Program-made: the position numbers and the translations under genes | Part shown: positions 1-7,206 of the stretch, one piece after another | Position numbering within the stretch: position 1 is the stretch's first letter | Layout of the letters: each line of letters starts with the position of its first letter | Source: an uncultured Pelagibacteraceae bacterium | GTDB lineage: Bacteria > Pseudomonadota > Alphaproteobacteria > Pelagibacterales > Pelagibacteraceae | Length of the DNA: 32,742 bases | Assembly (NCBI GenBank): GCA_902596515.1 | Contig: CACJUF010000016.1 | Span: 1-32,742 of the forward strand | Direction of reading: 5' to 3' | The notes under the pieces: model-generated | Told to the model about the DNA's origin: nothing | The model's input: the letters and a program-made list of their open reading frames with translations, nothing else | Databases searched by the model: none

Positions 1-10
1 AATTTTTTTA

Positions 11-1663
11 ATGATAAATGTACCTATACTTTTTTTTGGTTATTTAGTTATTTTATTTTCGATTATTGGTTTTGGATATATTTCCACTAAACTTTTATCT
101 ATCAGACTTTCTATTGGAGAATTGGGATTAAGTGGAATTCTACTTATGATAATTCTATCATATATTACTAATTTATTTGTATCTCACAATTTTACTCATA
201 ACTTAATTTTTTTAGCAATAGGCATGTCCTCTTTTTTCTTATTATTTAGAAAAAAATTATTTAGAAAAAAAATAAAACTGATTTTATTAATTTCGTCAGC
301 TCTATTCATTGGAATTTTAATGTACAAAACTCATGACGATTTTTTTTACTATCACTTCCAATATACAATTTCATTAATTGAGTTCAAAAAAATATTTGGA
401 GTAGGTATTTTAGAGCATGGATGGCGTACACCATCATCTATATTTTATTTCAACTCTTTATTTTACCTCCCAATTTTAGAAAAATCATTGATAAATAGTG
501 GAGCTATATATTTTTTAATTTTTTCAAATATACTTTTAATACAAAAAATTTTTAATAGATTAAAAAATAAAAAATTTGATTTTATATTTATATTATCACT
601 ATTTTCGTTATTATTTATAAATACAATTTTTCATAGATTAGCTGAACATGGAACTGATAGATCAGCGTTAGTTCTTATTTTTATCTTAGCAATTTACTAT
701 CTTGAAGGAACCAATAGAAGATTGAGTAAAATAAATTTCAGACATTATTATCAAAAAGTATTAATGATAATACTTCTTATAGTTTCACTTAAAAGTTTTT
801 ATCTAATTTATTCAATTTTTATATTCATTTTATTTTTTGAGTTTAGGAAAATTTTATTTACAGAAAACTTTTATAAGAAAATTTTTTTAGAGCCGATCAG
901 TTACTATTTCTTAATTGGGGCTTCGATTTTTATATTTACTATTTTTTCAAATACTGGTTGTTTAATCTATCCCGCTAGCTTTAGTTGTATTGAATCATTT
1001 TCTTGGTCGATACCAAAAAAAGAGGTAATAGGAATGAAAACCTGGTATGAACTTTGGTCAAAGGCAGGTGCAAGTCCAACTTATCGAGTAGATGATGTTG
1101 AGTTTTATCTATCTGGACTAAATTGGGTTCCTCATTGGATACAAAATCATTTTTTTAATAAAATTTCAGATTTACTACTATCTTTAATGCTGATTTTATT
1201 AATTTCCTCAATTTTTTTAATTAAATTAAAAAAAATAAAATTACCAAAAAAAAATTTCTATTTATTTTATGCTTCAATTATAGTTTTGCTTATTGAATGG
1301 TTTTTAAATCACCCAGCTTTGAGATATGGTGGTTTTACACTTATTGCTTTAACTATTTTTATACCTTCAAGTATACTTTTTGAAAGCAGACTTAATTTAA
1401 ATTTAAAAATAAAAAAAAAAATAACTTTAATGGTTTTTATATCTTACTTAATTTTCTCATTAAAAAATATTGACAGAATATTAAATGAGTCTGACAAATA
1501 TAATTACAACCCATTGATCAACGCTCATTATTTTATAAATGAAAGTGCTTATCATGTTAATGAATTATTGTTAAAAGCCGAAAAAAAAAGGGATATTGAT
1601 GGAAAGAACTTTTATATTGTTTTAGATAAGAATTTAATTAAAAGGATTAATTCAGATAAATGA
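11..1663 (+). CDS. Polytopic inner-membrane protein, surface-polysaccharide type (unknown function)
   Basis: The 550-residue product is very hydrophobic, with roughly a dozen membrane-spanning stretches separated by short basic loops. A loop near residues 107-117 carries an Asp-Asp followed by Tyr-Tyr-His, and a His-Gly-Trp-Arg segment follows near 136-139. Acidic and His residues in an early periplasmic loop recall lipid-linked sugar transferases and the 'LIC_10190-type' membrane proteins, but I recognise this only loosely. The final 60 residues are soluble and charged. The stop overlaps the start of the downstream epimerase by 4 bases, so the two are probably co-transcribed. Together with that epimerase it suggests exopolysaccharide or O-antigen-like surface chemistry. 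The ATG is 10 bases from the window edge, so an upstream extension is possible. Function is not assigned. Confidence 0.75.
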   Translation: MINVPILFFGYLVILFSIIGFGYISTKLLSIRLSIGELGLSGILLMIILSYITNLFVSHNFTHNLIFLAIGMSSFFLLFRKKLFRKKIKLILLISSALFIGILMYKTHDDFFYYHFQYTISLIEFKKIFGVGILEHGWRTPSSIFYFNSLFYLPILEKSLINSGAIYFLIFSNILLIQKIFNRLKNKKFDFIFILSLFSLLFINTIFHRLAEHGTDRSALVLIFILAIYYLEGTNRRLSKINFRHYYQKVLMIILLIVSLKSFYLIYSIFIFILFFEFRKILFTENFYKKIFLEPISYYFLIGASIFIFTIFSNTGCLIYPASFSCIESFSWSIPKKEVIGMKTWYELWSKAGASPTYRVDDVEFYLSGLNWVPHWIQNHFFNKISDLLLSLMLILLISSIFLIKLKKIKLPKKNFYLFYASIIVLLIEWFLNHPALRYGGFTLIALTIFIPSSILFESRLNLNLKIKKKITLMVFISYLIFSLKNIDRILNESDKYNYNPLINAHYFINESAYHVNELLLKAEKKRDIDGKNFYIVLDKNLIKRINSDK

Positions 1664-2559
1664 TTAATAGAATTATTGTAGTAACAGGTGGAGCTGGTTT
1701 TGTTGGTGGCAATTTAATAGAAAAACTTTTGAAGGAAACAAGATATAAAATTATAAGTGTTGATAATTATAGTTCTGGTTCAATTAAAAATCATATTAAA
1801 GATAAAAGAGTAAAATATATTAAAGACTCGACATCGAACATTTCAAAAATACTTAAAAAATACAGATCTAAAATTCATACAATTTTTCATTTTGGCGAGT
1901 TTTCAAGGATATATCAAAGTTTTTTAAAAATGGATGAATGTATAATGTCAAATTCGATAGGAACACATGCTGTTTTTAATTTTTGTTTATCAAATAAAAT
2001 TAAATTAGTTTATTCAGCCACTTCTGCAACTATTGGAAATAAAGGGAAAGATAAAAATTTATCACCATATGCTTTTACAAAATCTAAAAATTTAGAAATG
2101 TTAGAGAACTTGAAAAATTGGTTTAATTTTAAATATGAGATTTTGTATTTTTATAATGTATATGGACCAAAACAAATATCTTTAGGACCTATGGCAACAG
2201 TAATTGGTATTTTTGAAAATCAATATTTAACTAATAAGACTTTAACAGTTGTTAAACCTGGTAATCAATCTCGAAGATTTACACATATTAATGATACAGT
2301 AGATGCATGTTTTTATGCATGGAAAAAAAATAAATGTAGACACTATAGTATTTCAACAAAAAAAAGTTATACAGTTTTAGAGGTAGCCAAAATGTTTAAT
2401 TCAAAAATAAAATTTTTACCTCCTAGAAAAGGTGAGAGATACGCATCTGCATTAACAAATATGAATTTATCTAATAAAGTTTATAAAATATTTGGTAAAA
2501 TTAGCCTTAAAAATTACATTAAAAACATTGTAAATAGTAAAAATAGTGGACTTAAATAG
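1660..2559 (+). CDS. NAD-dependent epimerase/dehydratase (extended SDR, UDP-sugar epimerase-like)
   Basis: This 299-residue protein is an extended short-chain dehydrogenase/reductase of the kind that epimerises or dehydrates nucleotide sugars. The N-terminus has the Rossmann motif TGGAGFVGGNL (about residues 9-19), followed by VDNYSSG, typical of GalE/WbpP-like enzymes. The catalytic pair is Tyr137 and Lys141 in SPYAFTKSK, with a Ser/Thr-rich strand (YSATSATIG) before it. A YNVYGPKQ segment and RRFTHINDTVDA are the usual substrate-domain signatures. Its exact substrate cannot be read from the sequence. It overlaps the upstream membrane-protein gene by 4 bases. It is slightly shorter than typical GalE (about 330 residues). 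It looks like the last gene of a surface-polysaccharide cluster before the conserved 5S rRNA. Confidence 0.88.
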   Translation: MINRIIVVTGGAGFVGGNLIEKLLKETRYKIISVDNYSSGSIKNHIKDKRVKYIKDSTSNISKILKKYRSKIHTIFHFGEFSRIYQSFLKMDECIMSNSIGTHAVFNFCLSNKIKLVYSATSATIGNKGKDKNLSPYAFTKSKNLEMLENLKNWFNFKYEILYFYNVYGPKQISLGPMATVIGIFENQYLTNKTLTVVKPGNQSRRFTHINDTVDACFYAWKKNKCRHYSISTKKSYTVLEVAKMFNSKIKFLPPRKGERYASALTNMNLSNKVYKIFGKISLKNYIKNIVNSKNSGLK

Positions 2560-2587
2560 TTTACAATAAATCTATTTTATGTATAAA
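2560..2587 (+). promoter_or_regulatory. Candidate sigma-70 promoter of the solitary 5S rRNA gene
   Basis: TTTACA at 2560-2565 (5 of 6 matches to TTGACA) and TATAAA at 2582-2587 (5 of 6 to TATAAT) are separated by 16 bases. The predicted transcription start, 6-9 bases further on, falls at about 2593-2596, practically the mature 5S 5' end. The -35 box begins at the base after the epimerase stop codon. In such AT-rich DNA chance matches are common, so the position relative to 5S is the main support. Confidence 0.5.
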
Positions 2588-2591
2588 CCAT

Positions 2592-2709
2592 CTGCCGGTA
2601 ATTATTGCGAAAGAGTTATACCCGATACCATTCCGAACTCGGAAGTCAAGCCTTTCTGCGCCGATGGTACTTTGTCTTAAGACATGGAAGAGTAGGACGT
2701 TGCCGGCAT
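2592..2709 (+). rRNA. rrf: 5S ribosomal RNA, detached from 16S-23S
   Basis: The roughly 118-base segment shows conserved 5S sequences: CCGAACTCGGAAGTCAAGC in loop B/helix III, GCGCCGATGGTA, and GAAGAGTAGGACG near the 3' side. The terminal helix forms between TGCCGGT at 2593-2599 and GCCGGCA at 2702-2708 (seven pairs including one G-U). No 23S or tRNA gene lies immediately upstream; the preceding gene is a sugar epimerase. A reading frame running through the 5S into rpmJ is an artefact. No hairpin terminator is visible after the 5S, so transcription probably continues into rpmJ. Ends are placed by the helix and may be off by 1-2 bases. Confidence 0.95.
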
Positions 2710-2724
2710 TTTAATTTAAGTGTT

Positions 2725-2850
2725 ATGAAAATAAAAAGTTCGTTAAAATCATTAAAAAAAAGAGATTTAAATTCTAAACTTGTTAGAAGGAGAGGAAGAA
2801 TTTACATAATTAATAAAACTAATCCAAAATTTAAAGCACGACAAAAATAG
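2725..2850 (+). CDS. rpmJ: 50S ribosomal protein bL36
   Basis: The 41-residue product reads [18 protein letters not shown] and continues [20 protein letters not shown], matching the zinc-free bL36 variant usual in Alphaproteobacteria (about 41 residues). The L36 family sits in 23S rRNA near the peptidyl-transferase region of the large subunit. The ATG at 2725 is chosen because family members begin [14 protein letters not shown]; an in-frame TTG at 2605 lies inside the 5S rRNA and is not a real start. Only 15 bases separate the mature 5S end from the ATG, with no clear ribosome binding site, so it may be translated from a 5S read-through transcript. It is followed by the small cytochrome oxidase gene after 5 bases. 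Confidence 0.93.
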   Translation: MKIKSSLKSLKKRDLNSKLVRRRGRIYIINKTNPKFKARQK

Positions 2851-2855
2851 TCTTT

Positions 2856-2966
2856 ATGGATAATGAAAGTCACAAAAATACTTGGAATAATTTTACTAAA
2901 TTTGTTCTGTGGGGAACTGTCGCTGTTATAGTTGTATTAGTGTTAATGGCGATCTTCTTATTGTAA
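2856..2966 (+). CDS. aa3-type cytochrome c oxidase subunit IV (small)
   Basis: A 36-codon gene too short for usual thresholds. The product has a polar N-terminus (MDNESHKNTWNNFTKF) and a single membrane helix (about residues 17-36) ending MAIFLL. The pattern T-W-x-x-F-x-K-x-x-x-W before one helix, ending M-A-x-F, is that of the bacterial aa3-type cytochrome oxidase subunit IV family (Pfam COX4_pro_2), small helix-only proteins of about 40-60 residues that pack against the aa3 oxidase. In many Alphaproteobacteria this gene sits just before pntAA, as here (9 bases), which supports the call. It lies 5 bases after rpmJ. The assignment rests on a short motif plus context; it is shorter than most relatives. 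Confidence 0.75.
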   Translation: MDNESHKNTWNNFTKFVLWGTVAVIVVLVLMAIFLL

Positions 2967-2975
2967 GTTCCATAT

Positions 2976-4064
2976 ATGAGAATTGGATCTGTTTTAGAAA
3001 ATCAAGAAAATGAGCTAAGAATATCTATAACTCCCGATGTTATAAAAAAATATACTTCTTTGGGATTTGAAATTCTTTTAAGTGAAAATTATGGTCATCA
3101 TATTGGAATTAGTGATGATGAATATTTAAAATTAGGAGTAAAAATTACAAAAGATGATAAAGAAATTTTAAGTTCATCAGACATTATAGTTCAGTTAGGG
3201 ATGCTACCAGACAATAAAAGCTCGATAATAAAAGAAAATAAAATACTAATTGGAGTTTTAAATCCCTATGATAATAAAGATAAGTTAGAAAGCTTAGCTA
3301 AAAAAAAAATAAAACTTTTCTCTTTAGAATTACTTCCAAGAATAACAAGAGCTCAGTCGATGGATATATTGTCATCACAAGCAAATTTAGCTGGATATAA
3401 AGCTGTTATAGAGTCTTTTTCTAACTTCGAGAAGGCGATACCAATGATGATGACAGCGGCAGGAACAATTCCAGCTGCTAAAGTCTTAGTAGTAGGGGCT
3501 GGAGTTGCTGGGCTTCAAGCAATTGCAACTGCGAAAAGAATGGGTGCGATAGTATTTGCTACTGATGTTCGAATGGCTTCGAAAGAGCAAGTAGAAAGCT
3601 TAGGTGGAAAATTCTTGACAGTTGAAGGATCTGAAAATCTTGAAACTGAAGGTGGATATGCAAAAGAGGTTTCTGAGGATTTCAAGAATAAACAAGAAGA
3701 ACTATTAACTGAAACTTTAAAAAAAATTGATATTGTAATCTGTACGGCTCTAGTCCCAGGTAAAAAAGCTCCATTAATAATTAAAGAGAACATGATTAAT
3801 GCTATGCAACCTGGTTCAGTAATTTATGACCTAGCTGCAATTCAAGGTGGAAACACTGCTTTTACAGAAGTTAATAAAATTATTGAAAAAAATGGGGTTA
3901 AAATAATGGGAGAAAGCAATATTTTAAATAAATTACCTATTTCATCATCTAGTCTATACGCAAAAAATGTGTTTAATTTTGTAGATAATTTATTTGATAA
4001 AAAGAATAAAAAAATAAACATAAATTTGGAAGATGAAATAATTGAAAAAACATTAATAAAATAA
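2976..4064 (+). CDS. pntAA: NAD(P) transhydrogenase subunit alpha, soluble NAD(H)-binding part (PntAA)
   Basis: This 362-residue protein is domain I of the proton-translocating nicotinamide nucleotide transhydrogenase, which moves hydride from NADH to NADP+ using the proton gradient. The alanine-dehydrogenase-like fold is evident: an N-terminal ENE-RISITPD segment, the RITRAQSMDILSSQANLAGYKAV stretch, the NAD-binding glycine motif VLVVGAGVAG at residues 170-179 followed by ATDVR, and GGNTAFTEV towards the end. It lacks the membrane helices that are fused in the E. coli alpha subunit; these are encoded by the next gene, the three-gene arrangement common in Alphaproteobacteria. The ATG gives the family-typical MRIG start. 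It is followed by pntAB after one base. In this organism it is a likely major NADPH source (inference). Confidence 0.95.
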   Translation: MRIGSVLENQENELRISITPDVIKKYTSLGFEILLSENYGHHIGISDDEYLKLGVKITKDDKEILSSSDIIVQLGMLPDNKSSIIKENKILIGVLNPYDNKDKLESLAKKKIKLFSLELLPRITRAQSMDILSSQANLAGYKAVIESFSNFEKAIPMMMTAAGTIPAAKVLVVGAGVAGLQAIATAKRMGAIVFATDVRMASKEQVESLGGKFLTVEGSENLETEGGYAKEVSEDFKNKQEELLTETLKKIDIVICTALVPGKKAPLIIKENMINAMQPGSVIYDLAAIQGGNTAFTEVNKIIEKNGVKIMGESNILNKLPISSSSLYAKNVFNFVDNLFDKKNKKININLEDEIIEKTLIK

Positions 4065-4065
4065 T

Positions 4066-4377
4066 ATGGAAATAGATCCTTTAATTTTTAGATTGAGCAT
4101 ATTTATTCTATCAATATTTGTTGGATACTATGTTGTTTGGAGTGTAACACCATCTTTGCATACACCTTTGATGTCAGTCACTAATGCAATTTCATCTGTG
4201 ATAATTGTTGGTGCTATAATTGCAGGTTTATCAGGAAATCCAGATAGTATATTTAATACCTCAAGTATTTTTGGTTTTTTAGCCACAGCATTAGCGGCGA
4301 TAAATATTTTTGGTGGTTTTCTAGTAACCCAAAGAATGTTGGCTATGTATAAAAAAAAGAAAAAGGATAACCAATGA
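4066..4377 (+). CDS. pntAB: NAD(P) transhydrogenase subunit alpha, membrane part (PntAB)
   Basis: The 103-residue product has three hydrophobic helices (about residues 7-25, 42-60 and 70-92) and corresponds to the membrane portion (domain II N-terminal part) of the proton-translocating transhydrogenase. The sequence SVTPSLHTPLMSVTNAISSVIIVGA is the conserved family signature of the alpha-subunit membrane helices, and AAINIFGGFLVTQRML is the last helix and its cytoplasmic end. The C-terminus is a lysine-rich tail. It starts one base after pntAA and its TGA overlaps the pntB ATG (ATGA at 4374-4377), which indicates translational coupling of the complex subunits. Confidence 0.95.
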   Translation: MEIDPLIFRLSIFILSIFVGYYVVWSVTPSLHTPLMSVTNAISSVIIVGAIIAGLSGNPDSIFNTSSIFGFLATALAAINIFGGFLVTQRMLAMYKKKKKDNQ

Positions 4378-5771
4378 TATCAGAAAATTTATCAGCAGTT
4401 TTTTATTTAATTTCTGGTGTACTTTTTATTTTAGCATTGAGAGGCTTATCTTCACCTGAAACTTCAAGGCAGGGTAACTTATTTGGAATTTTAGGAATGA
4501 TTATTGCAGTCACAGTAACATTTTTATCGATAGGAAATTTTTCAGCAGGGTTTATTTATGTTATATTATTTATTTTGTTAGGCGGTTCAATTGGTGCATT
4601 TATAGCTTACAGAATACCAATGACTGCAATGCCTGAACTTGTTGCTGGATTTCACAGTTTAGTTGGTTTAGCGGCAGTTTTTGTTGCAATTTCAGCTTTT
4701 CTTAATCCTGAGGCATTTAATCTAGGAACAAAAGGAAATATTAAACTTGGTAGTTTGATCGAAATGTCGATTGGAGCAGCAGTCGGCGCAATAACTTTTT
4801 CTGGATCAATAATCGCTTTTTTAAAACTTCAAGGTTTAATGTCTGGATCACCTATTGTGTTTAAAGGTCAGCATCCTTTAAATGCAATAATTCTAATTTC
4901 TATAGTTGTTTTAATTTATTTATTATGTGCTTCACAATCATCTAACTTATTTTGGATATTATTAACAGTTTCTTTTCTTATTGGATTTCTTTTAATTATT
5001 CCTATCGGTGGAGCTGACATGCCAGTTGTAATTTCAATGCTAAATTCATATTCAGGGTGGGCAGCTGCAGGAATTGGATTTACTCTTGAAAATACTGCGT
5101 TAATAATTACGGGTGCGCTTGTAGGTTCATCTGGAGCTATATTATCTTACATAATGTGCAAAGGCATGAATCGTTCATTCTTTAACGTTATACTAGGTGG
5201 ATTTGGAGCAACAGATAGCAGTTCTAGCAATGTAAATAAAGAACAAAGACCCGTCAAAAGTGGAAATGCTGATGACGCTGCATTCTTAATGAAAAATGCC
5301 TCATCAGTTATAATAGTTCCTGGGTATGGAATGGCAGTAGCGCAAGCTCAACATGCTTTGAGAGAGATGGTTGATACACTTAAAAAAAATGACATAAAAG
5401 TTTCATATGCAATTCATCCAGTGGCGGGAAGAATGCCCGGACACATGAATGTTTTATTAGCTGAAGCAAACGTTCCATATGATGAAGTTTTTGAATTAGA
5501 AGAAATTAATAATGACTTTGCTAATGCAGATGTAGCCTTTGTAATTGGTGCAAATGATGTTACAAACCCAGTCGCCAAAACAGATCCTCAAAGCCCAATA
5601 TATGGAATGCCAGTTCTAGACGTTGAGAAATGTAAATCAGTTTTATTCGTTAAAAGAAGTTTATCACCAGGATATGCAGGAATTGATAATGATTTATTCT
5701 ATAAAGAAAACACTCTTATGTTGTTTGCTGATGCAAAAAAAATGACAGAAGATATAACTAAAAACTTATAG
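4374..5771 (+). CDS. pntB: NAD(P) transhydrogenase subunit beta (PntB)
   Basis: This is the 465-residue beta subunit, matching the usual length of about 460. The N-terminal ~260 residues contain about nine membrane helices that form the proton channel with PntAB, with the conserved MPELVAGFHSLVGLAAV segment. The C-terminal domain III binds NADP(H): IIVPGYGMAVAQAQHAL, YAIHPVAGRMPGHMNVLLAEA, VIGANDVTNPVA and RSLSPGYAGIDN are all present. It overlaps pntAB by four bases, and a weak AGGA lies upstream of the ATG. It provides NADPH from NADH at the cost of proton motive force. No odd features were seen. Confidence 0.97.
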   Translation: MISENLSAVFYLISGVLFILALRGLSSPETSRQGNLFGILGMIIAVTVTFLSIGNFSAGFIYVILFILLGGSIGAFIAYRIPMTAMPELVAGFHSLVGLAAVFVAISAFLNPEAFNLGTKGNIKLGSLIEMSIGAAVGAITFSGSIIAFLKLQGLMSGSPIVFKGQHPLNAIILISIVVLIYLLCASQSSNLFWILLTVSFLIGFLLIIPIGGADMPVVISMLNSYSGWAAAGIGFTLENTALIITGALVGSSGAILSYIMCKGMNRSFFNVILGGFGATDSSSSNVNKEQRPVKSGNADDAAFLMKNASSVIIVPGYGMAVAQAQHALREMVDTLKKNDIKVSYAIHPVAGRMPGHMNVLLAEANVPYDEVFELEEINNDFANADVAFVIGANDVTNPVAKTDPQSPIYGMPVLDVEKCKSVLFVKRSLSPGYAGIDNDLFYKENTLMLFADAKKMTEDITKNL

Positions 5772-5780
5772 AAAATTTTA

Positions 5781-6476
5781 ATGGGCACAAAAATATTTTG
5801 TGATATTGCAGATATAAATCAAATTAAAAAGTTTGGTAAAAAAAAAATTGTTAAAGGTTTTACAACTAACCCTAGTCTTATGAGACTAGCTGGGGCAAAA
5901 GATTATCAAAAATATTCAAAAAAAATTTTAAAAATTTGTAAAAAACCCATTTCATTTGAAGTTTTTGGTGATGACTATGACTCTATGAAAAGTCAAGCAT
6001 TGATTATTAATTCATGGGGCAAAAACGTTTATGTTAAAATACCAGTGATTAACTCAAAAGGTATTTTTATGGGAAAAATTATAAAAGAATTAAATAGAAA
6101 GAATATAAAATTAAATATTACAGCTGTATATAATGCTAATCAAACTCAAAAAATTATAAAATGTTTAAATAAAAAAACTAAGGTAATAATTTCAATTTTT
6201 GCAGGAAGAGCAGCTGATACAGGGAAAGACCCCATACCAGAGTTTAAAAAAAGTATATCGATGTCCAAAAGTTATAAAAATATTGAAATTTTATGGGCTA
6301 GTGTGAGAGAGCCTTATAATTATTTACAAGCAAAACAGTTAGGCTGTCACATAATTACTGTGCCACCAAAAATAATAGAAAAAATTGAAAAATTTGGAAA
6401 ATCATTTTCTCATCTTTCCACTGAAACTGTAAAGGGTTTTCTTAAAGATAGTAAAAGATCAAAATTTAAAATTTAA
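5781..6476 (+). CDS. tal: Transaldolase, small TalC/FSA-type
   Basis: A 231-residue class I aldolase of the transaldolase family. The short form (about 215-230 residues) is the TalC/fructose-6-phosphate-aldolase subgroup. It begins MGTKIFCDIADINQIKKF, followed by KGFTTNPSLM; the Schiff-base lysine is Lys86 in YVKIPV, and NITAVYNANQ and ISIFAGRAADTGKDP form later barrel strands. Known activities are transfer of dihydroxyacetone units between sugar phosphates (non-oxidative pentose pathway) or fructose-6-phosphate cleavage; the sequence alone does not settle which. Transketolase is encoded elsewhere in the window, which makes the transaldolase role more likely. It follows pntB by 9 bases and converges with the methyltransferase gene, whose stop lies 2 bases away. 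Confidence 0.88.
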   Translation: MGTKIFCDIADINQIKKFGKKKIVKGFTTNPSLMRLAGAKDYQKYSKKILKICKKPISFEVFGDDYDSMKSQALIINSWGKNVYVKIPVINSKGIFMGKIIKELNRKNIKLNITAVYNANQTQKIIKCLNKKTKVIISIFAGRAADTGKDPIPEFKKSISMSKSYKNIEILWASVREPYNYLQAKQLGCHIITVPPKIIEKIEKFGKSFSHLSTETVKGFLKDSKRSKFKI

Positions 6477-6478
6477 AT

Positions 6479-7144
6479 TTATTTTGTGATATGAACGTTA
6501 TAAAATAAATTAAAATCAATAAGATGAATTTTGAAAGGTAAATAAAACTCTTTAATTTTATTTTTATAATGAAATTTGATTATTGATTTTAATGCGAAGA
6601 TTGAATTTATATGTTCAGTTGCATTCATATAATCAAATTCTTCTTTGTTTATTTTATAATTTTTTTTTAAAGAAAAGATCTTTAAATAAAGTCTTCCTAA
6701 TCTAAAAAGAAGACCAGGGTCTGTTGGTAATGAAATAGATAAAACTCCACCTTGTTTAAGTTTACTCATCATTTCAAATAAAAATTTTTCTGGGAAAGGA
6801 ATATGCTCTAAACAATGGGATATAATTATTCTATCAAATGTTTCATTTGGGTAGGGGATATTTTTTCCGTCATATTTTGCAATTTTTATTTTTGAATTAT
6901 CAAAATTTTGATTGATCGCAAAATCAGATGTTTCAATTATATGATATTCATCAAAATTGTGTTTTATATATTTAATGTGTGGAGCACTACCAGCTCCTAT
7001 TTCAAGTACTTTAGATATATTTTTTGGAAAATCTATTTTTTCAAGTTGTTTATGACAGTATCTCATAAATATTCCCATAAGACCGGTATACGCATGACTA
7101 TTATATCTATCATCTAATTTTCTAAGTTGATTTTTCTGAAACAT
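6479..7144 (-). CDS. Class I SAM-dependent methyltransferase
   Basis: The 221-residue protein has the methyltransferase motif I VLEIGAGSAPHI (about residues 44-55), an acidic residue at the end of the second strand (HIIETSDF), motif II/III features IIISHCLEHIPFPEKFL, and GGVLSISLPTDPG as the fourth strand and loop. The H-C-L-E-H-I-P pattern is typical of the ubiE/Methyltransf_11 group. The natural substrate cannot be inferred. Its neighbours are a DUF6311 membrane protein and a GT2 glycosyltransferase, so it may methylate a sugar or lipid intermediate of a surface polymer (inference). It is transcribed divergently from the DUF6311 gene across a 62-base intergenic region. It is convergent with the transaldolase gene. 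Confidence 0.85.
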   Translation of the reverse strand: MFQKNQLRKLDDRYNSHAYTGLMGIFMRYCHKQLEKIDFPKNISKVLEIGAGSAPHIKYIKHNFDEYHIIETSDFAINQNFDNSKIKIAKYDGKNIPYPNETFDRIIISHCLEHIPFPEKFLFEMMSKLKQGGVLSISLPTDPGLLFRLGRLYLKIFSLKKNYKINKEEFDYMNATEHINSIFALKSIIKFHYKNKIKEFYLPFKIHLIDFNLFYNVHITK

Positions 7145-7206
7145 TTTATCTTGGTAGAATAATAATTTAAGTATTATTTTTTAAATCATAACTTATATTA
7201 ATTTTA
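7145..7206. promoter_or_regulatory. Divergent intergenic region with AT-rich inverted repeat
   Basis: The 62 bases separate the divergent methyltransferase and DUF6311 genes and must contain both 5' regions. AATAAT at 7161-7166 and ATTATT at 7173-7178 form a six-base inverted repeat around a six-base centre. TATATT-like hexamers occur near the DUF6311 start. No clear -35 box or ribosome binding site is seen, and the repeat could arise by chance in such AT-rich DNA. Confidence 0.3.

Noticed and set aside
2605..2724. 81-residue reading frame beginning at TTG inside the 5S rRNA
   Set aside because: Its first 40 codons are 5S rRNA; only the part from ATG 2725 (L36) is protein coding.
6455..6490. 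Repeated AAATTT words at the transaldolase/methyltransferase junction as a bidirectional terminator
   Set aside because: No GC-containing stem; the repetition is expected from base composition.
6908..7117. 69-residue plus-strand frame inside the methyltransferase gene
   Set aside because: Antisense shadow with no recognisable features.
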